A DNA stretch of 48,131 bases from Paenibacillus puerhi. GTDB taxonomy: Bacteria > Bacillota > Bacilli > Paenibacillales > NBRC-103111. Below the pieces are notes generated by a model. The model made no database searches. It was not told the origin of the DNA and worked only from the letters and a program-made list of their open reading frames with translations. Shown in pieces: positions 24,806-34,129 of this stretch. Position numbers and translations under genes: made by a program. Numbering within the stretch: position 1 is the stretch's first letter; the number at the start of each line of letters is the position of its first letter. The stretch lies in assembly GCF_009846885.1 (NCBI RefSeq), contig NZ_WUWM01000041.1, forward strand, positions 1 through 48,131, read 5' to 3'.

Positions 24806-24840
24806 AAAGACAAGATAAGACCAAAGGGGAGGCAAATAGA

Positions 24841-26166
24841 ATGAAGCATTATTTGAAAATAGGGTTCAGCCTGATGACGGCGGTATCGGTACTGGCCGCG
24901 TGCGGAAATACCGATCAGCCCGCCGAGCAGGGAGCGGCGGCTGGAGGAGGCGGGGAGAAGGTCGACCTGACGATCTGGCATAACTGGACCGGGCAGGATG
25001 CCAAGTCGGTGGCTATGCGGCAAATTCTCGATGACTTCACTGCCAAACATCCTAACATCAAGCTGGAGGTTGAAGGTCTGCCGACAGACGGCCTGAAGAC
25101 ACGGCTAAGAACGGTTGCGGCCGCCAATGATATGCCGGATCTGTTCGTCATGTGGCCGGATGCCATGACCAAGGAGTTTGTGGGCGGCGATCTGCTTCAG
25201 CCGGTGGACGAATTCCTGAACAGCAAGCCGGAGTGGAAAAACAACTTTATCGACAACGCCTTCGACGGCTATACGGTGGACGGGAAGATCTACTCGGTTC
25301 CGATGAACCTGGCGCCTTCTTCCTTCATCTACTATAACCAGTCGGTCTTCGACAAGCACGGGGTCAAGGTACCGAAGACATGGGCCGAGCTGCAGCAGGC
25401 GGTAGATACCTTCAATAAAAACAACGTGATCCCGATTGCGCTCGGCAATAAAGCGAACTGGGCCGCGCAGTCCACGATTTTCAGCACCATCGGCGACCGG
25501 GTGACCGGCACGGAATGGTTCCTCAAGGCAGTCAAGCAGGAGGGGGCCAAGTTCACCGATCCCGAATTCGTAAGTGCGCTGAAAGTTTTGCAGGAGCTGG
25601 GCTCATCCAAGGCGTTCCAGGAAGGCTTCAACAGCATCGATCAGAATCAGATGCGCCAGCTGTATTTCCAAGGCAAAGCGGCTATGTTCATCGACGGCGG
25701 CTGGGCGATGGCCGACGTCGTGAAGAATGCGCCTAAGGAAGTGCTCGATGTGACGCACGTCACGATCCTGCCGCCGGTTGAGGGGGGCAAGGGGGAAGCG
25801 CAATCCACAGCGGGCGTAGTCGGAACAGGTCTTGGCGTCAGCAAGAAGCTCTCGGGAGCGAAGAAAGATGCCGCTATGCAACTGTTCTATGCACTTGCCG
25901 GTCCGGACGGTCAGAAGGCGACGCTGGACAGCAGCACGCTTGTCAGCTACAAGATCGAGGTGGACAAGTCGAAGGCCCATCCGCTGTTTGTGGAGCTGAA
26001 TGAGCTGATGAAGTCGGTCAAAATCTCGCCCGTCTACGACTCCAAGCTGAGCTCGGCCGCGGTCGAAGTAACGAACAACGCTCTCCAAGAGCTGCTGATG
26101 GGCGGCAATCCGGAGGCGATCGCCAAGAAAATTCAGGATGCCCAAGCCGGCGCGCTCGGCAAGTAA
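24841..26166 (+). CDS. Extracellular sugar-binding lipoprotein (family 1)
   Basis: A 441-residue solute-binding protein. The signal peptide ends in the lipobox VLAAC (Cys21), followed by a Gly/Ala-rich linker. The mature part opens VDLTIWHNWTGQDAK, typical of family-1 oligosaccharide binders. AGGGGAGG lies about 8 bases before the ATG. It is the first gene of a run ending in a beta-mannosidase, so manno-oligosaccharides or another beta-mannoside are the likely ligand. Confidence 0.87.
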   Translation: MKHYLKIGFSLMTAVSVLAACGNTDQPAEQGAAAGGGGEKVDLTIWHNWTGQDAKSVAMRQILDDFTAKHPNIKLEVEGLPTDGLKTRLRTVAAANDMPDLFVMWPDAMTKEFVGGDLLQPVDEFLNSKPEWKNNFIDNAFDGYTVDGKIYSVPMNLAPSSFIYYNQSVFDKHGVKVPKTWAELQQAVDTFNKNNVIPIALGNKANWAAQSTIFSTIGDRVTGTEWFLKAVKQEGAKFTDPEFVSALKVLQELGSSKAFQEGFNSIDQNQMRQLYFQGKAAMFIDGGWAMADVVKNAPKEVLDVTHVTILPPVEGGKGEAQSTAGVVGTGLGVSKKLSGAKKDAAMQLFYALAGPDGQKATLDSSTLVSYKIEVDKSKAHPLFVELNELMKSVKISPVYDSKLSSAAVEVTNNALQELLMGGNPEAIAKKIQDAQAGALGK

Positions 26167-26184
26167 GGCATCGCACCAGGCAGA

Positions 26185-26206
26185 CAGCCCTCCGTATGGA
26201 GGGCTG
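26185..26206 (+). other. Intercistronic stem-loop after binding-protein gene
   Basis: A perfect 9-bp stem (CAGCCCTCC with GGAGGGCTG) and 4-base loop lie between the binding-protein and permease genes with no T tract. Such hairpins often protect the upstream message from exonucleases, so that binding protein outnumbers permease. Confidence 0.65.
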
Positions 26207-26226
26207 ACTACATTCGGGAGAAGGAA

Positions 26227-27111
26227 GTGAGCTTCGTGAACGTCCCCTATTTGCGCAGGTTTATCGTGATGTGCCTGGCGCCTGCGATTCTCGTATACGC
26301 GCTGTTCGTGTTCGTTCCGGTCATCTGGTCGGCGTACTACGGATTTTTCGACTGGAAAGGCATCGGCGAGGCCCGATTCATCGGCTTGAAAAACTACGTG
26401 GAAATTGCGCAGGATCCGATCTTCTGGAGAACGCTGAAAAATAATCTGATCTTCGTGCTGGCCTCCGTATTCGGCCAACTGCCGATTGCCCTGGTGCTCG
26501 GCATTCTGCTGTCCAAAAATAACGGCCTGCAGCGCTTTATCCGCTCCGCCGTCTTTATGCCGATGGTGCTTTCCTCCGTCGTCATCGGGATGGTGTGGCA
26601 GTACATGTACCATCCGCAGATCGGCATTCTCAACTTCCTTCTGGATAAGCTGGGGTTATCCGCATGGAAGCTGCAGTGGCTGTCCGATCCGGCGATCGCG
26701 ATCTTCTCGCTGACGCCTCCTCTGATCTGGAGCTTCGTCGGGCTGTACCTGATCCTGTTTATCTCGGCGCTGCAGAACATCCCCGGTGAGATTCATGACG
26801 CGGCCAAGATCGATGGCGTGGACGGATTCCGCAAGCTTGTGTCCATCACGCTTCCGATGATTTGGGGGACGCTGCAGGTCGCGATCGTGCTGTGCATTTC
26901 CGGCAGCCTGAAGTCCTTCGATCTCGTCTACGTCATGACCAAGGGAGGGCCGGCGCACGCGACCGAACTGCTCGCCACCTACATGTACAACTCGACATTC
27001 TCTTCGTACCGGTACGGCTTCGGAAGCGCGATCTCGACGTCGATCGTCCTGATCAGCCTGCTGTTCATCGGCATCAGCCAATGGCTGACCAACCGCAAAT
27101 CGAATGCATAA
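26227..27111 (+). CDS. Sugar ABC transporter permease (MalF type)
   Basis: A 294-residue permease with six predicted membrane helices (first at about residues 11-33, FIVMCLAPAILVYALFVFVP) and EAA loop HDAAKIDGVDGFRKLVSITLP. The start is GTG 26227 with GGGAG 6 bases upstream; a GTG three codons later is an alternative. It is the membrane partner of the permease at 27130. No ATPase lies in the operon. Confidence 0.85.
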   Translation: MSFVNVPYLRRFIVMCLAPAILVYALFVFVPVIWSAYYGFFDWKGIGEARFIGLKNYVEIAQDPIFWRTLKNNLIFVLASVFGQLPIALVLGILLSKNNGLQRFIRSAVFMPMVLSSVVIGMVWQYMYHPQIGILNFLLDKLGLSAWKLQWLSDPAIAIFSLTPPLIWSFVGLYLILFISALQNIPGEIHDAAKIDGVDGFRKLVSITLPMIWGTLQVAIVLCISGSLKSFDLVYVMTKGGPAHATELLATYMYNSTFSSYRYGFGSAISTSIVLISLLFIGISQWLTNRKSNA

Positions 27112-27129
27112 GGAAAGGAGGCGGCAACT

Positions 27130-28005
27130 GTGAATCCATCGGTTCTTCCCAAGAGAGCTGCGGCGCCCGGATATGGCATCGCGATCAAAAAATGGCGGCA
27201 GGGCCTGTTATGGGTGTTGTTGACGGCGTATGCGCTGCTCAGCTTATATCCGCTGTTTTGGCTCTTTATCAGCGCGTTCAAGACGAATGCCGAGTTCTAC
27301 AGCCGTCCGTTCGGACTTCCCTCCTCATGGGGCTTTGATAATTTCGTACTCGCCTGGAAATCATCCAAGATGGGAGTGGCGTTCACGAACTCCGTGCTCG
27401 TATCGATGGTAAGCTTGGCTCTTACCTTGTTTATCACCTCGCTGGCGGCTTACGCGCTGGCCAGACTGAGGTTTCGCTTCAAGGGCTGGATTCTTACCTT
27501 TTTTGTCGTGGGTATGCTGATTCCGATCCATAGCACGCTTGTCCCGCTGTTCATCATGATGAAGCAGCTCTCGTTGCTGAACAGCTACTGGGCGTTGATC
27601 CTGCCCTATACGGCCTTCGCGCTGCCTACGGCTATTTTCGTGCTGACGGCCTATTTGGCCACGATCCCCAAGGAAATTGAGGAAGCGGCTTTCATCGACG
27701 GAACGGGTCTATGGGGCGTCTTCTGGCGCATTATGCTGCCGATTTCCTTGCCCGCGCTGTCGACGGTTACGATATTGAGCTTTTTGCATTTTTGGAATGA
27801 TTTCTCCTTCGCCCTCGTGTTCATCAGCAAGTCGAGCCTCAAGACGCTGCCTCTGAGCATCGCTAACTTTGCCGATGGCTACCAGACGGACTTCGGCTTG
27901 ACGCTGGCGGCGATGACCTTGGCTGTGCTGCCGACGATCGTCGTGTATATGCTGTTTCAGGAGCATGTGATGAAAGGCATGACAGCCGGGGCCGTAAAGG
28001 GGTAA
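27130..28005 (+). CDS. Sugar ABC transporter permease (MalG type)
   Basis: A 291-residue permease with six predicted helices and EAA loop EEAAFIDGTGLWGVFWRIMLP. It starts with GTG after AAAGGAGG, 18 bp from the previous gene. The C-terminus (VMKGMTAGAVKG) is typical of the MalG side. It shares a fold but little close similarity with the permease at 11772, so the two sugar systems are not recent copies. Confidence 0.85.
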   Translation: MNPSVLPKRAAAPGYGIAIKKWRQGLLWVLLTAYALLSLYPLFWLFISAFKTNAEFYSRPFGLPSSWGFDNFVLAWKSSKMGVAFTNSVLVSMVSLALTLFITSLAAYALARLRFRFKGWILTFFVVGMLIPIHSTLVPLFIMMKQLSLLNSYWALILPYTAFALPTAIFVLTAYLATIPKEIEEAAFIDGTGLWGVFWRIMLPISLPALSTVTILSFLHFWNDFSFALVFISKSSLKTLPLSIANFADGYQTDFGLTLAAMTLAVLPTIVVYMLFQEHVMKGMTAGAVKG

Positions 28006-28081
28006 ACTAGGGCTAGCTTACAATCAGGCTAGCGCATAATCCGCGCGCTTGAGAGGATCGGACAGCTGGGGGGAGCAAAGG

Positions 28082-29857
28082 ATGGGCATATTGAAATGGA
28101 TAAACGATTCGCTGCGGCGCAAGCTATCTTTGTTTATGCTGATCACTACGCTGCTGCCGCTAATTTCCCTCGGCTGCTTCGCCTACATCATCTCTTCGCG
28201 CAGTACGGAAGAAAAGACGAAGCAATCCGGCATCAATACGCTGGCTCAGATGGGAGCCAAGCTTCGCTTCATCGTCAAGGATGTCGAGAATATGTCCATC
28301 TATCTGATCGGCCAGCAGGACATACAGGAAGGGATGAAGGGACAGGCCGAGGACGCCCAGGCCAGAGCCCGCATCCTGGGCACGATGACCAATCTGGTCT
28401 ATTCCAAATCTTATATTTCGAGCATCACCATCTACCCGGTGGATGGAAAGGAGCCGATCTCGACATCGGCCAGCTATTCGTCCGAGCTGAAGCTGGACTT
28501 TACCCAGGTGCGGGAGAAGCAATGGACCGGACGGTACGGGATCGAAAACTATGCAGGCTCTCGGCAGGTGATATCCTTCATCCGTCCGCTGCGCAGCGTG
28601 AACAACTATGATCTGACGTTCGGCTGGCTCGTCATCAGTCTGGATGAAGAGGCCGTCTCGCGCAACTGGACGGAGCCGCGGCTGAACGAAGGTCAGGGAC
28701 AGGTCATCCTCCTGAACGAAAAGGCCGAGATTCTGTCCGCTACCGACAAAAGGCTGCTTGCGGAGCAGGAACCCTTCCCCGCGGCTGAACTTATCAGAAG
28801 CATGGGATCGGGCTCGGGGGCGTTGACGTATGGAGAGCGGCAGGACAGGAAGACGCTGCTTCACTACCGGGATGAGGCGACAGGCTGGACGCTGGTGGGC
28901 GTCATTCCGTTCGACCTGTATTGGGCGGAGAACCGCTTTATCCTGGTGCTGACGGGAGCGGCTGTGATCGTATCGGTCCTGCTCACGGTGGGGCTGACCC
29001 TGTTCGTCGTTCAGCGCGTCACCAATCCCCTGCGGGCGTTGACCCGCCTGCTCTCGAAGATCAATCCCGACGAGCCGCTTCCGACCTATCCGATCGGCGC
29101 GGCGGATGAAATAGGACGTCTGGCGGCGAGCTATAACCGGCTGGGCACGCATATCGAATCGTTGAAAAAACGGCTTATTCTTCAGGAGTCGCGGAAGAAG
29201 GAAGCCGATATGCGGGCTTTGCAGGCGCAGATCAACCCGCATTTTTTATATAATACGCTCTCTTCGATTCACTGGATTGCCTTGATGGAGGACCAGCAGA
29301 GGATCGCCGAGATGGTCGGGGCGCTCAGCGACTTCCTCCGGTTCAGTCTCAATCGGGGCAAGGAATATTGTTCCGTCGACCAGGAGCTGGCGCATATCCG
29401 CAACTATGCGGTCGTCCAGTCGATCCGCTTCCCGGATGAATTTGAAGTGGACTATACGGTGGACGAGGAGCTGGGGAGCGTATACATGCTCAAGCTTTTG
29501 CTCCAGCCTCTGGTGGAGAATGCGATGATTCACGGGATCCAGAAGAAGGGCAGGAAGGGGCAAATCTCGATCCATGTCGAGCGCCAGGGCGCCGACATGA
29601 GCTTCATCGTGCTGGACGATGGGGCGGGCATGTCCGAGGAACGCTTGGAGCAGGTCCGAAGCAGCATGCATCCGTCCTCGCCGGGCGAGCCCGCTTCGGA
29701 TGCCAGCTATGGGCTGCGCAATGTGCATGAGCGGCTGCTGCTGCATTACGGACCGGATGCCGGGCTGCAGATCGAGAGCCGTGAAGGGGTCGGCACGCGT
29801 ATTTCTTTCAAAATTCCGAGATTGGAGGGGCCGCATGAAAATCATGATCGTGGATGA
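28082..29857 (+). CDS. YesM-type sensor histidine kinase
   Basis: A 591-residue membrane kinase. Membrane helix 1 (about 16-38) and helix 2 (about 285-310) flank an extracellular sensor of about 245 residues. HAMP is at about 310-365, then QAQINPHFLYNTL (His387) and N-box LLQPLVENAMIHG. I start at MGILKW, since GGGGGAG lies nearby upstream; an earlier in-frame ATG lacks a site. The stop lies inside the next gene (23-bp overlap), so kinase and regulator are made together. It probably senses mannoside uptake. Confidence 0.88.
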   Translation: MGILKWINDSLRRKLSLFMLITTLLPLISLGCFAYIISSRSTEEKTKQSGINTLAQMGAKLRFIVKDVENMSIYLIGQQDIQEGMKGQAEDAQARARILGTMTNLVYSKSYISSITIYPVDGKEPISTSASYSSELKLDFTQVREKQWTGRYGIENYAGSRQVISFIRPLRSVNNYDLTFGWLVISLDEEAVSRNWTEPRLNEGQGQVILLNEKAEILSATDKRLLAEQEPFPAAELIRSMGSGSGALTYGERQDRKTLLHYRDEATGWTLVGVIPFDLYWAENRFILVLTGAAVIVSVLLTVGLTLFVVQRVTNPLRALTRLLSKINPDEPLPTYPIGAADEIGRLAASYNRLGTHIESLKKRLILQESRKKEADMRALQAQINPHFLYNTLSSIHWIALMEDQQRIAEMVGALSDFLRFSLNRGKEYCSVDQELAHIRNYAVVQSIRFPDEFEVDYTVDEELGSVYMLKLLLQPLVENAMIHGIQKKGRKGQISIHVERQGADMSFIVLDDGAGMSEERLEQVRSSMHPSSPGEPASDASYGLRNVHERLLLHYGPDAGLQIESREGVGTRISFKIPRLEGPHENHDRG

Positions 29858-31415
29858 CGAAGTGATTATCCGGACGGGGCTGGCCAAGGTCATCAAGTGG
29901 AATGAAATCGGGATCGAGCTGCTGGAGCCTGCGGCCTCTGCCGAGGAAGCGCTGATGCGGATGAAGCAGGAGCGGCCGCATATTCTGCTGACGGATATCC
30001 GGATGAAGGGAAAAACGGGCCTTGAGCTGGCTGAGGAAGCGAAGCGGATGCTGCCGGAGCTGGAGGTCATCGTGCTGTCCGGCTATGATGACTTTGCCTA
30101 TATGCAGCAAGCCATCCGTCAGGAGGTTGGCGACTATCTGCTCAAGTCCAGCCGTCCGGACGAGATCATGAAGACGGTGCTGAAGGCGCGTCAGCGGATC
30201 GAGGAGAAGTGGAGGCATTCGAACCAGGACCATTATAAGAACAAGGAAGTGCGCAACCGATTGTTCGAGCGCTGGGTGATCGAGGGCGAGACGGACGGAA
30301 CGGATCCGCTGCTGCTGGCCCAGTACCTGCCTCGCCTTAACAGGGAAAGCTCAGGGAACCGGCGGCTGCAGACGCTGATTGTGTCGGCCGAGGGCTGGGG
30401 GGACTCGCCTTCGGCGGAAGCTCTGCTGCTCTTTGCGGTGAATAACATGCTGGGCGAACTGCTCCCCTGCGACACGCTTATTCAAAAGAACCGGATCGTG
30501 GCCGCCGTCGAGCTGGAGTCCGGTATTCGGGGAGACGCGGCGGAGCATCAAGCGATTTTGGCGAAAATCGAACGTCAGCTAAAGTGCAGTCTGTTCATCG
30601 CATGCGGCGATACGGTATCCTCTTCTGCGGAGCTGCACCATTCGTTCACCACGGCGGACTACGTTTACGGCTACAAGGGGCTGCTCGGCAAGAGCATGCT
30701 GGAGTACGCCCGGATCGTCAAGCGCCAGGGCGGCAAGACGGTCTGCACCCAGGAAGAGGAGCAGCAACTGTCCTCGATATTGCTGGAGGATGATCCGGTC
30801 TTGCTCAAAGCATGGGTGAAGCGCTATGTGCAGGAGCAGCTTGAAGATCCGGATATGACGCTTGAATCGCTGGAGTCATTGATCCGGTCGGCGGCGCTCT
30901 CGGCTCACCGCTGGCTGGAGCGGGTGCTTACGGCAACGGGCCGTGCCGAAGGGACCGCGGCGTCGCCGAAGGAAAGCTTGCTGCTGAAGCGGGGATACTC
31001 CCCAGTGGATGTGCTCTATCAGCATCTGAACGGCATCATGAAGCTGTACCATGAGCAGCTCGGACAAGGCCAGGCCACCCATGCGCAGAAGGCTATGGCT
31101 TATATCGAGGAGCATATGGGCAAGGATGTGGGGCTTCAGCAGGTCGCTCGCTTCGTCCATCTGCACCCCAATCATCTCAGCGAAGTATTCAAGAAGGAAG
31201 TCGGCATGACGTTCGGCGACTATGTGACCCGGCAGAAGATGCGGCGGGCGATGGAGATTCTGTCCGTTTCTCCGGCCAAGGTCAGTGAAGTCGCGGCTCG
31301 CGTCGGATTCGAAGACGTCAAGTATTTCAGTCAGGTCTTTAAGAAATTTACGGGAAAAACGCCGAGCGAATACCGCGAGGAAGCGGCGCAGGCTGTGGCG
31401 AGCCGGCCGCTTTAG
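29835..31415 (+). CDS. YesN-type response regulator (REC + AraC HTH)
   Basis: A 526-residue regulator. The receiver has acidic residues Asp7-Asp8, phospho-acceptor Asp54 in LTDIRMK and the conserved Lys in DYLLKSSRPD. The residue after that Lys is Ser where Pro is usual (K-P), a mild oddity. The C-terminal AraC domain starts VGLQQVARFVHLHPNHLSEVF and ends GKTPSEYREE. It starts inside the kinase gene and is followed 27 bp later by the beta-mannosidase. It likely controls the promoter at 24775 and so the whole operon. Confidence 0.87.
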   Translation: MKIMIVDDEVIIRTGLAKVIKWNEIGIELLEPAASAEEALMRMKQERPHILLTDIRMKGKTGLELAEEAKRMLPELEVIVLSGYDDFAYMQQAIRQEVGDYLLKSSRPDEIMKTVLKARQRIEEKWRHSNQDHYKNKEVRNRLFERWVIEGETDGTDPLLLAQYLPRLNRESSGNRRLQTLIVSAEGWGDSPSAEALLLFAVNNMLGELLPCDTLIQKNRIVAAVELESGIRGDAAEHQAILAKIERQLKCSLFIACGDTVSSSAELHHSFTTADYVYGYKGLLGKSMLEYARIVKRQGGKTVCTQEEEQQLSSILLEDDPVLLKAWVKRYVQEQLEDPDMTLESLESLIRSAALSAHRWLERVLTATGRAEGTAASPKESLLLKRGYSPVDVLYQHLNGIMKLYHEQLGQGQATHAQKAMAYIEEHMGKDVGLQQVARFVHLHPNHLSEVFKKEVGMTFGDYVTRQKMRRAMEILSVSPAKVSEVAARVGFEDVKYFSQVFKKFTGKTPSEYREEAAQAVASRPL

Positions 31416-31442
31416 AGAGAAGCATGGAGGGAGAACAACGGG

Positions 31443-33959
31443 ATGGAACTGACAGGCTTGTGGAAAATCCAGCACTATGACGTCGGGCAGATGAAGCCGC
31501 TGGAGGTAGCGGCGGCCGGACTGGATGACCGGTTCTGGGTAACGGCCCGCGTGCCGGGGGACGTGCACTCGGCTCTCATCGAGCGCAGCTTGATCGACCA
31601 TCCGTACTACGGCCATAACGACGCCAAGAGCCGCTGGATCGAGCAGAAGGAATGGTGGTACCGCACCAGCTTCGAATACCGGATCGGGGACGGCGAGGAG
31701 AAGCATGAGCTGTTCTTCGAAGGATTGGATACATTCGCTACGGTGTATGTAAACGGGCATGAGATCGGCCGGACGGACAATATGCTGATGGGGCATGCCT
31801 TTGATGTTACGCGGGTGCTGCAGGAAGGGAAAAATACGATTGCGGTGAAGTTCGACCCGCTATATCTGCATAACCGGGACAAGGAGCTTTTCCAGTGGTC
31901 CTCCTACACCAAGGAGCGACCTTGGCTGCGAAAGGCAGCGATGAACTTCGGCTGGGACTGGGGACCTCGCATGGTCACGGTCGGCATCTGGGGAGGCGTT
32001 CGTATCCGGCGCAGCCGCCGTGCGAGGCTGGAGAGCATCTTCGCCCGTACGGCATCGGCCGAGGCAGCCGAAGCAAGAGTACTTGTAGATGTGGAGCTGG
32101 CCGTGTATTGCCGCGATCAGCCGAGGACTTGCGAGCTGCGCTTGGTCTCTCGGGAAGGAGAGGTTGTATCGTCATGCGACGGCGAGATCCAGGGGAAGCA
32201 GGGGCAGTTCGAGCTCGGGGTCGAGGCGCCGCGTCTGTGGTGGACCCATGACCTGGGCGAGCCCTACTTGTACGAGCTGGAGGTCGTGCTGCTGGCCGGC
32301 GGAGAAGAGGTAGACCGTTACCGGGAGCCGCTGGGTCTGCGGACCGTCGAACTGCAGCTGCAGGACGAGCAGGGCCGCCATGCCTTCGCCTTCCTGCTGA
32401 ACGGCGTGAAGCTGTTCGCCAAAGGGGCCAACTGGATTCCGGCGGACCACTTCATCGGGGCGATTCCGGACAGCCGGTACCGGGAGCTGATCGAGCTCTC
32501 GGTGGAAGGAAGCATGAATATGCTGCGGGTTTGGGCGGGCGGTATTTACGAGAAGGATATTTTCTATGAGGAATGCGACCGGCAGGGCGTGTTGGTGTGG
32601 CAGGATTTCGCTTTTGCCAATGCGCTGTTCCCGGACTTCAACAAGGACTTCATGGATAACGTGCGCCGCGAAGCGGTCTACAACGTGAAGCGGCTGCGCA
32701 ATTATGCCTCGCTGGCGCTCTGGTGCGGCAATAATGAGATCGACTGGCTCTATGATATGAAGTCTGCCGGCGGCGATATCACCTGCCCGTTCTATGGCGA
32801 GGCTATCTATCATGAGCTGCTGCCCGAGGTGCTGGAGGAGCTGGATGACAGCCGGGCTTACTGGCCGTCTTCACCTTTCGGAGGCAGCGACGCAAACGAT
32901 CCCGAAGTGGGCGACCGCCACAACTGGCAAGTATGGCACGGGTCGGTCTATCCGCGGAAGTTCGGCGAGCCGCCTCTGCTGGACTACAGCATCGAGGGCG
33001 TTACGTTCCGCAACTACAAGAAGGACTTTACGCTGTTCAGCAGCGAATTCGGCATGCACGCGTCGGCCAACCGGTATACGCTGGAGAAGAATATGCCGCC
33101 CGGCGAGTTTTATTGGGGCAGCGTGGAGATGGCCTACCGGAACAAGGACACCAATCATCAGAAGGGGATTCTGCTGATGGAGGGCTTCACGGGCATTCCG
33201 AACGATATCGAGGAGTACATGAACTTCTCGATGCTGACCCAGGCGGAAGGACTGAAGTACGGGATCGAGCATTACCGCCGCAACAAGGAGCGGACGAGCG
33301 GGACGCTTGTCTGGCAGCTCAACGACAGCTGGCCGGGCACCAGCTGGTCCTTGATCGACTACGAGCTGCTGCCGAAGGCCTCGTTCTATTATGCCAAGTC
33401 GTTCTACCACCCGCTGCTGCTCTCCATCGACCATGAGCCGGGGGAGGATCTGCGGGTCTGGGTCGTCAATGACCGGCTGGAAGCTTATAGCGGCGAGGTG
33501 ACGCTGACCGTCTATGATCTCCAGGGCCATCGCGTCGGTTCGCATGTCTTTCCCGCCGAAGTGGCGGCCAATACGTCCGTACGGCTGGGAAGCCTGACAG
33601 AGGAGAGAGTTCTTCAGGGACGCAGAGCCGAGGAAATATACATCCGGCTGGAGGCTGCCGACTGGGGAGCGCCGGCGAACGGCTATTATTTACGCGATCC
33701 GAAGGATATGCAGCTGCCCGAGGCAGAGCTCATGATCGAGGCGGACGAGCAGGAGCAGGTCATCCGCATCACGGCGCAAGGCGCGCTGGCGCGGATGATC
33801 AAGCTGGATTTGCCGCTCGGCGGCGTTCGCTTCAGCGATAATTTCTTCGATCTGCTGCCAGGCGAGCAAAGGACCGTACGCCTGGTGAACCCTCGAGGCG
33901 TACCGGTATCGCTGCAGGCGCTGCGGGTTTCGGCTTTGAATGCGGAATGCCCCTTATAA
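31443..33959 (+). CDS. GH2 beta-mannosidase
   Basis: An 838-residue cytoplasmic enzyme of glycoside hydrolase family 2 that removes beta-D-mannose from the non-reducing end of oligosaccharides. The N-terminal sugar-binding domain (about 1-190) includes the mannosidase-typical NFGWDWGPRM (168-177). The TIM barrel carries acid/base Glu432 in WCGNNE and nucleophile Glu535 in SSEFGMH. It has no signal peptide, so it acts on imported sugar. GAGGGAG lies about 10 bases before the ATG. It is the last gene of the operon. A hairpin covers its stop codon. Confidence 0.88.
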   Translation: MELTGLWKIQHYDVGQMKPLEVAAAGLDDRFWVTARVPGDVHSALIERSLIDHPYYGHNDAKSRWIEQKEWWYRTSFEYRIGDGEEKHELFFEGLDTFATVYVNGHEIGRTDNMLMGHAFDVTRVLQEGKNTIAVKFDPLYLHNRDKELFQWSSYTKERPWLRKAAMNFGWDWGPRMVTVGIWGGVRIRRSRRARLESIFARTASAEAAEARVLVDVELAVYCRDQPRTCELRLVSREGEVVSSCDGEIQGKQGQFELGVEAPRLWWTHDLGEPYLYELEVVLLAGGEEVDRYREPLGLRTVELQLQDEQGRHAFAFLLNGVKLFAKGANWIPADHFIGAIPDSRYRELIELSVEGSMNMLRVWAGGIYEKDIFYEECDRQGVLVWQDFAFANALFPDFNKDFMDNVRREAVYNVKRLRNYASLALWCGNNEIDWLYDMKSAGGDITCPFYGEAIYHELLPEVLEELDDSRAYWPSSPFGGSDANDPEVGDRHNWQVWHGSVYPRKFGEPPLLDYSIEGVTFRNYKKDFTLFSSEFGMHASANRYTLEKNMPPGEFYWGSVEMAYRNKDTNHQKGILLMEGFTGIPNDIEEYMNFSMLTQAEGLKYGIEHYRRNKERTSGTLVWQLNDSWPGTSWSLIDYELLPKASFYYAKSFYHPLLLSIDHEPGEDLRVWVVNDRLEAYSGEVTLTVYDLQGHRVGSHVFPAEVAANTSVRLGSLTEERVLQGRRAEEIYIRLEAADWGAPANGYYLRDPKDMQLPEAELMIEADEQEQVIRITAQGALARMIKLDLPLGGVRFSDNFFDLLPGEQRTVRLVNPRGVPVSLQALRVSALNAECPL

Positions 33960-33969
33960 AGGGCATTCC
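33944..33969 (+). terminator. Hairpin over the beta-mannosidase stop codon
   Basis: A 9-bp perfect stem, GGAATGCCC/GGGCATTCC, has the last codon and TAA in its 8-base loop. It is followed by TATTTCC, a poor T tract, so it is a weak terminator or a 3'-end stabiliser. Confidence 0.55.
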
Positions 33970-33991
33970 TATTTCCGTATATTCCCGTCAA

Positions 33992-34021
33992 TTGACAAAT
34001 TACGGGGAGCCATGCTAGGTT
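33992..34021 (+). promoter_or_regulatory. Promoter of MFS gene
   Basis: A perfect -35 TTGACA (33992-33997) is followed by an 18-bp spacer and TAGGTT (34016-34021), in the gap before the MFS gene. The leader of about 100 bases has no clear hairpin. Confidence 0.5.
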
Positions 34022-34129
34022 AATACCCATAAACTTGTCGAGTGCAACCAATCGGCGGCTTCAGCTCAGCGCACCTGTTGCGAGGCTGATACGCCCGATA
34101 GTTGCAAATGCAAGCAATGGGGAGGGCTG

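Noticed and set aside
28160..29242. 360-codon minus-strand ORF
   Set aside because: It is antisense to the sensor kinase, which has complete histidine-kinase motifs. The translation is Arg/Gln-rich and shadow-like.
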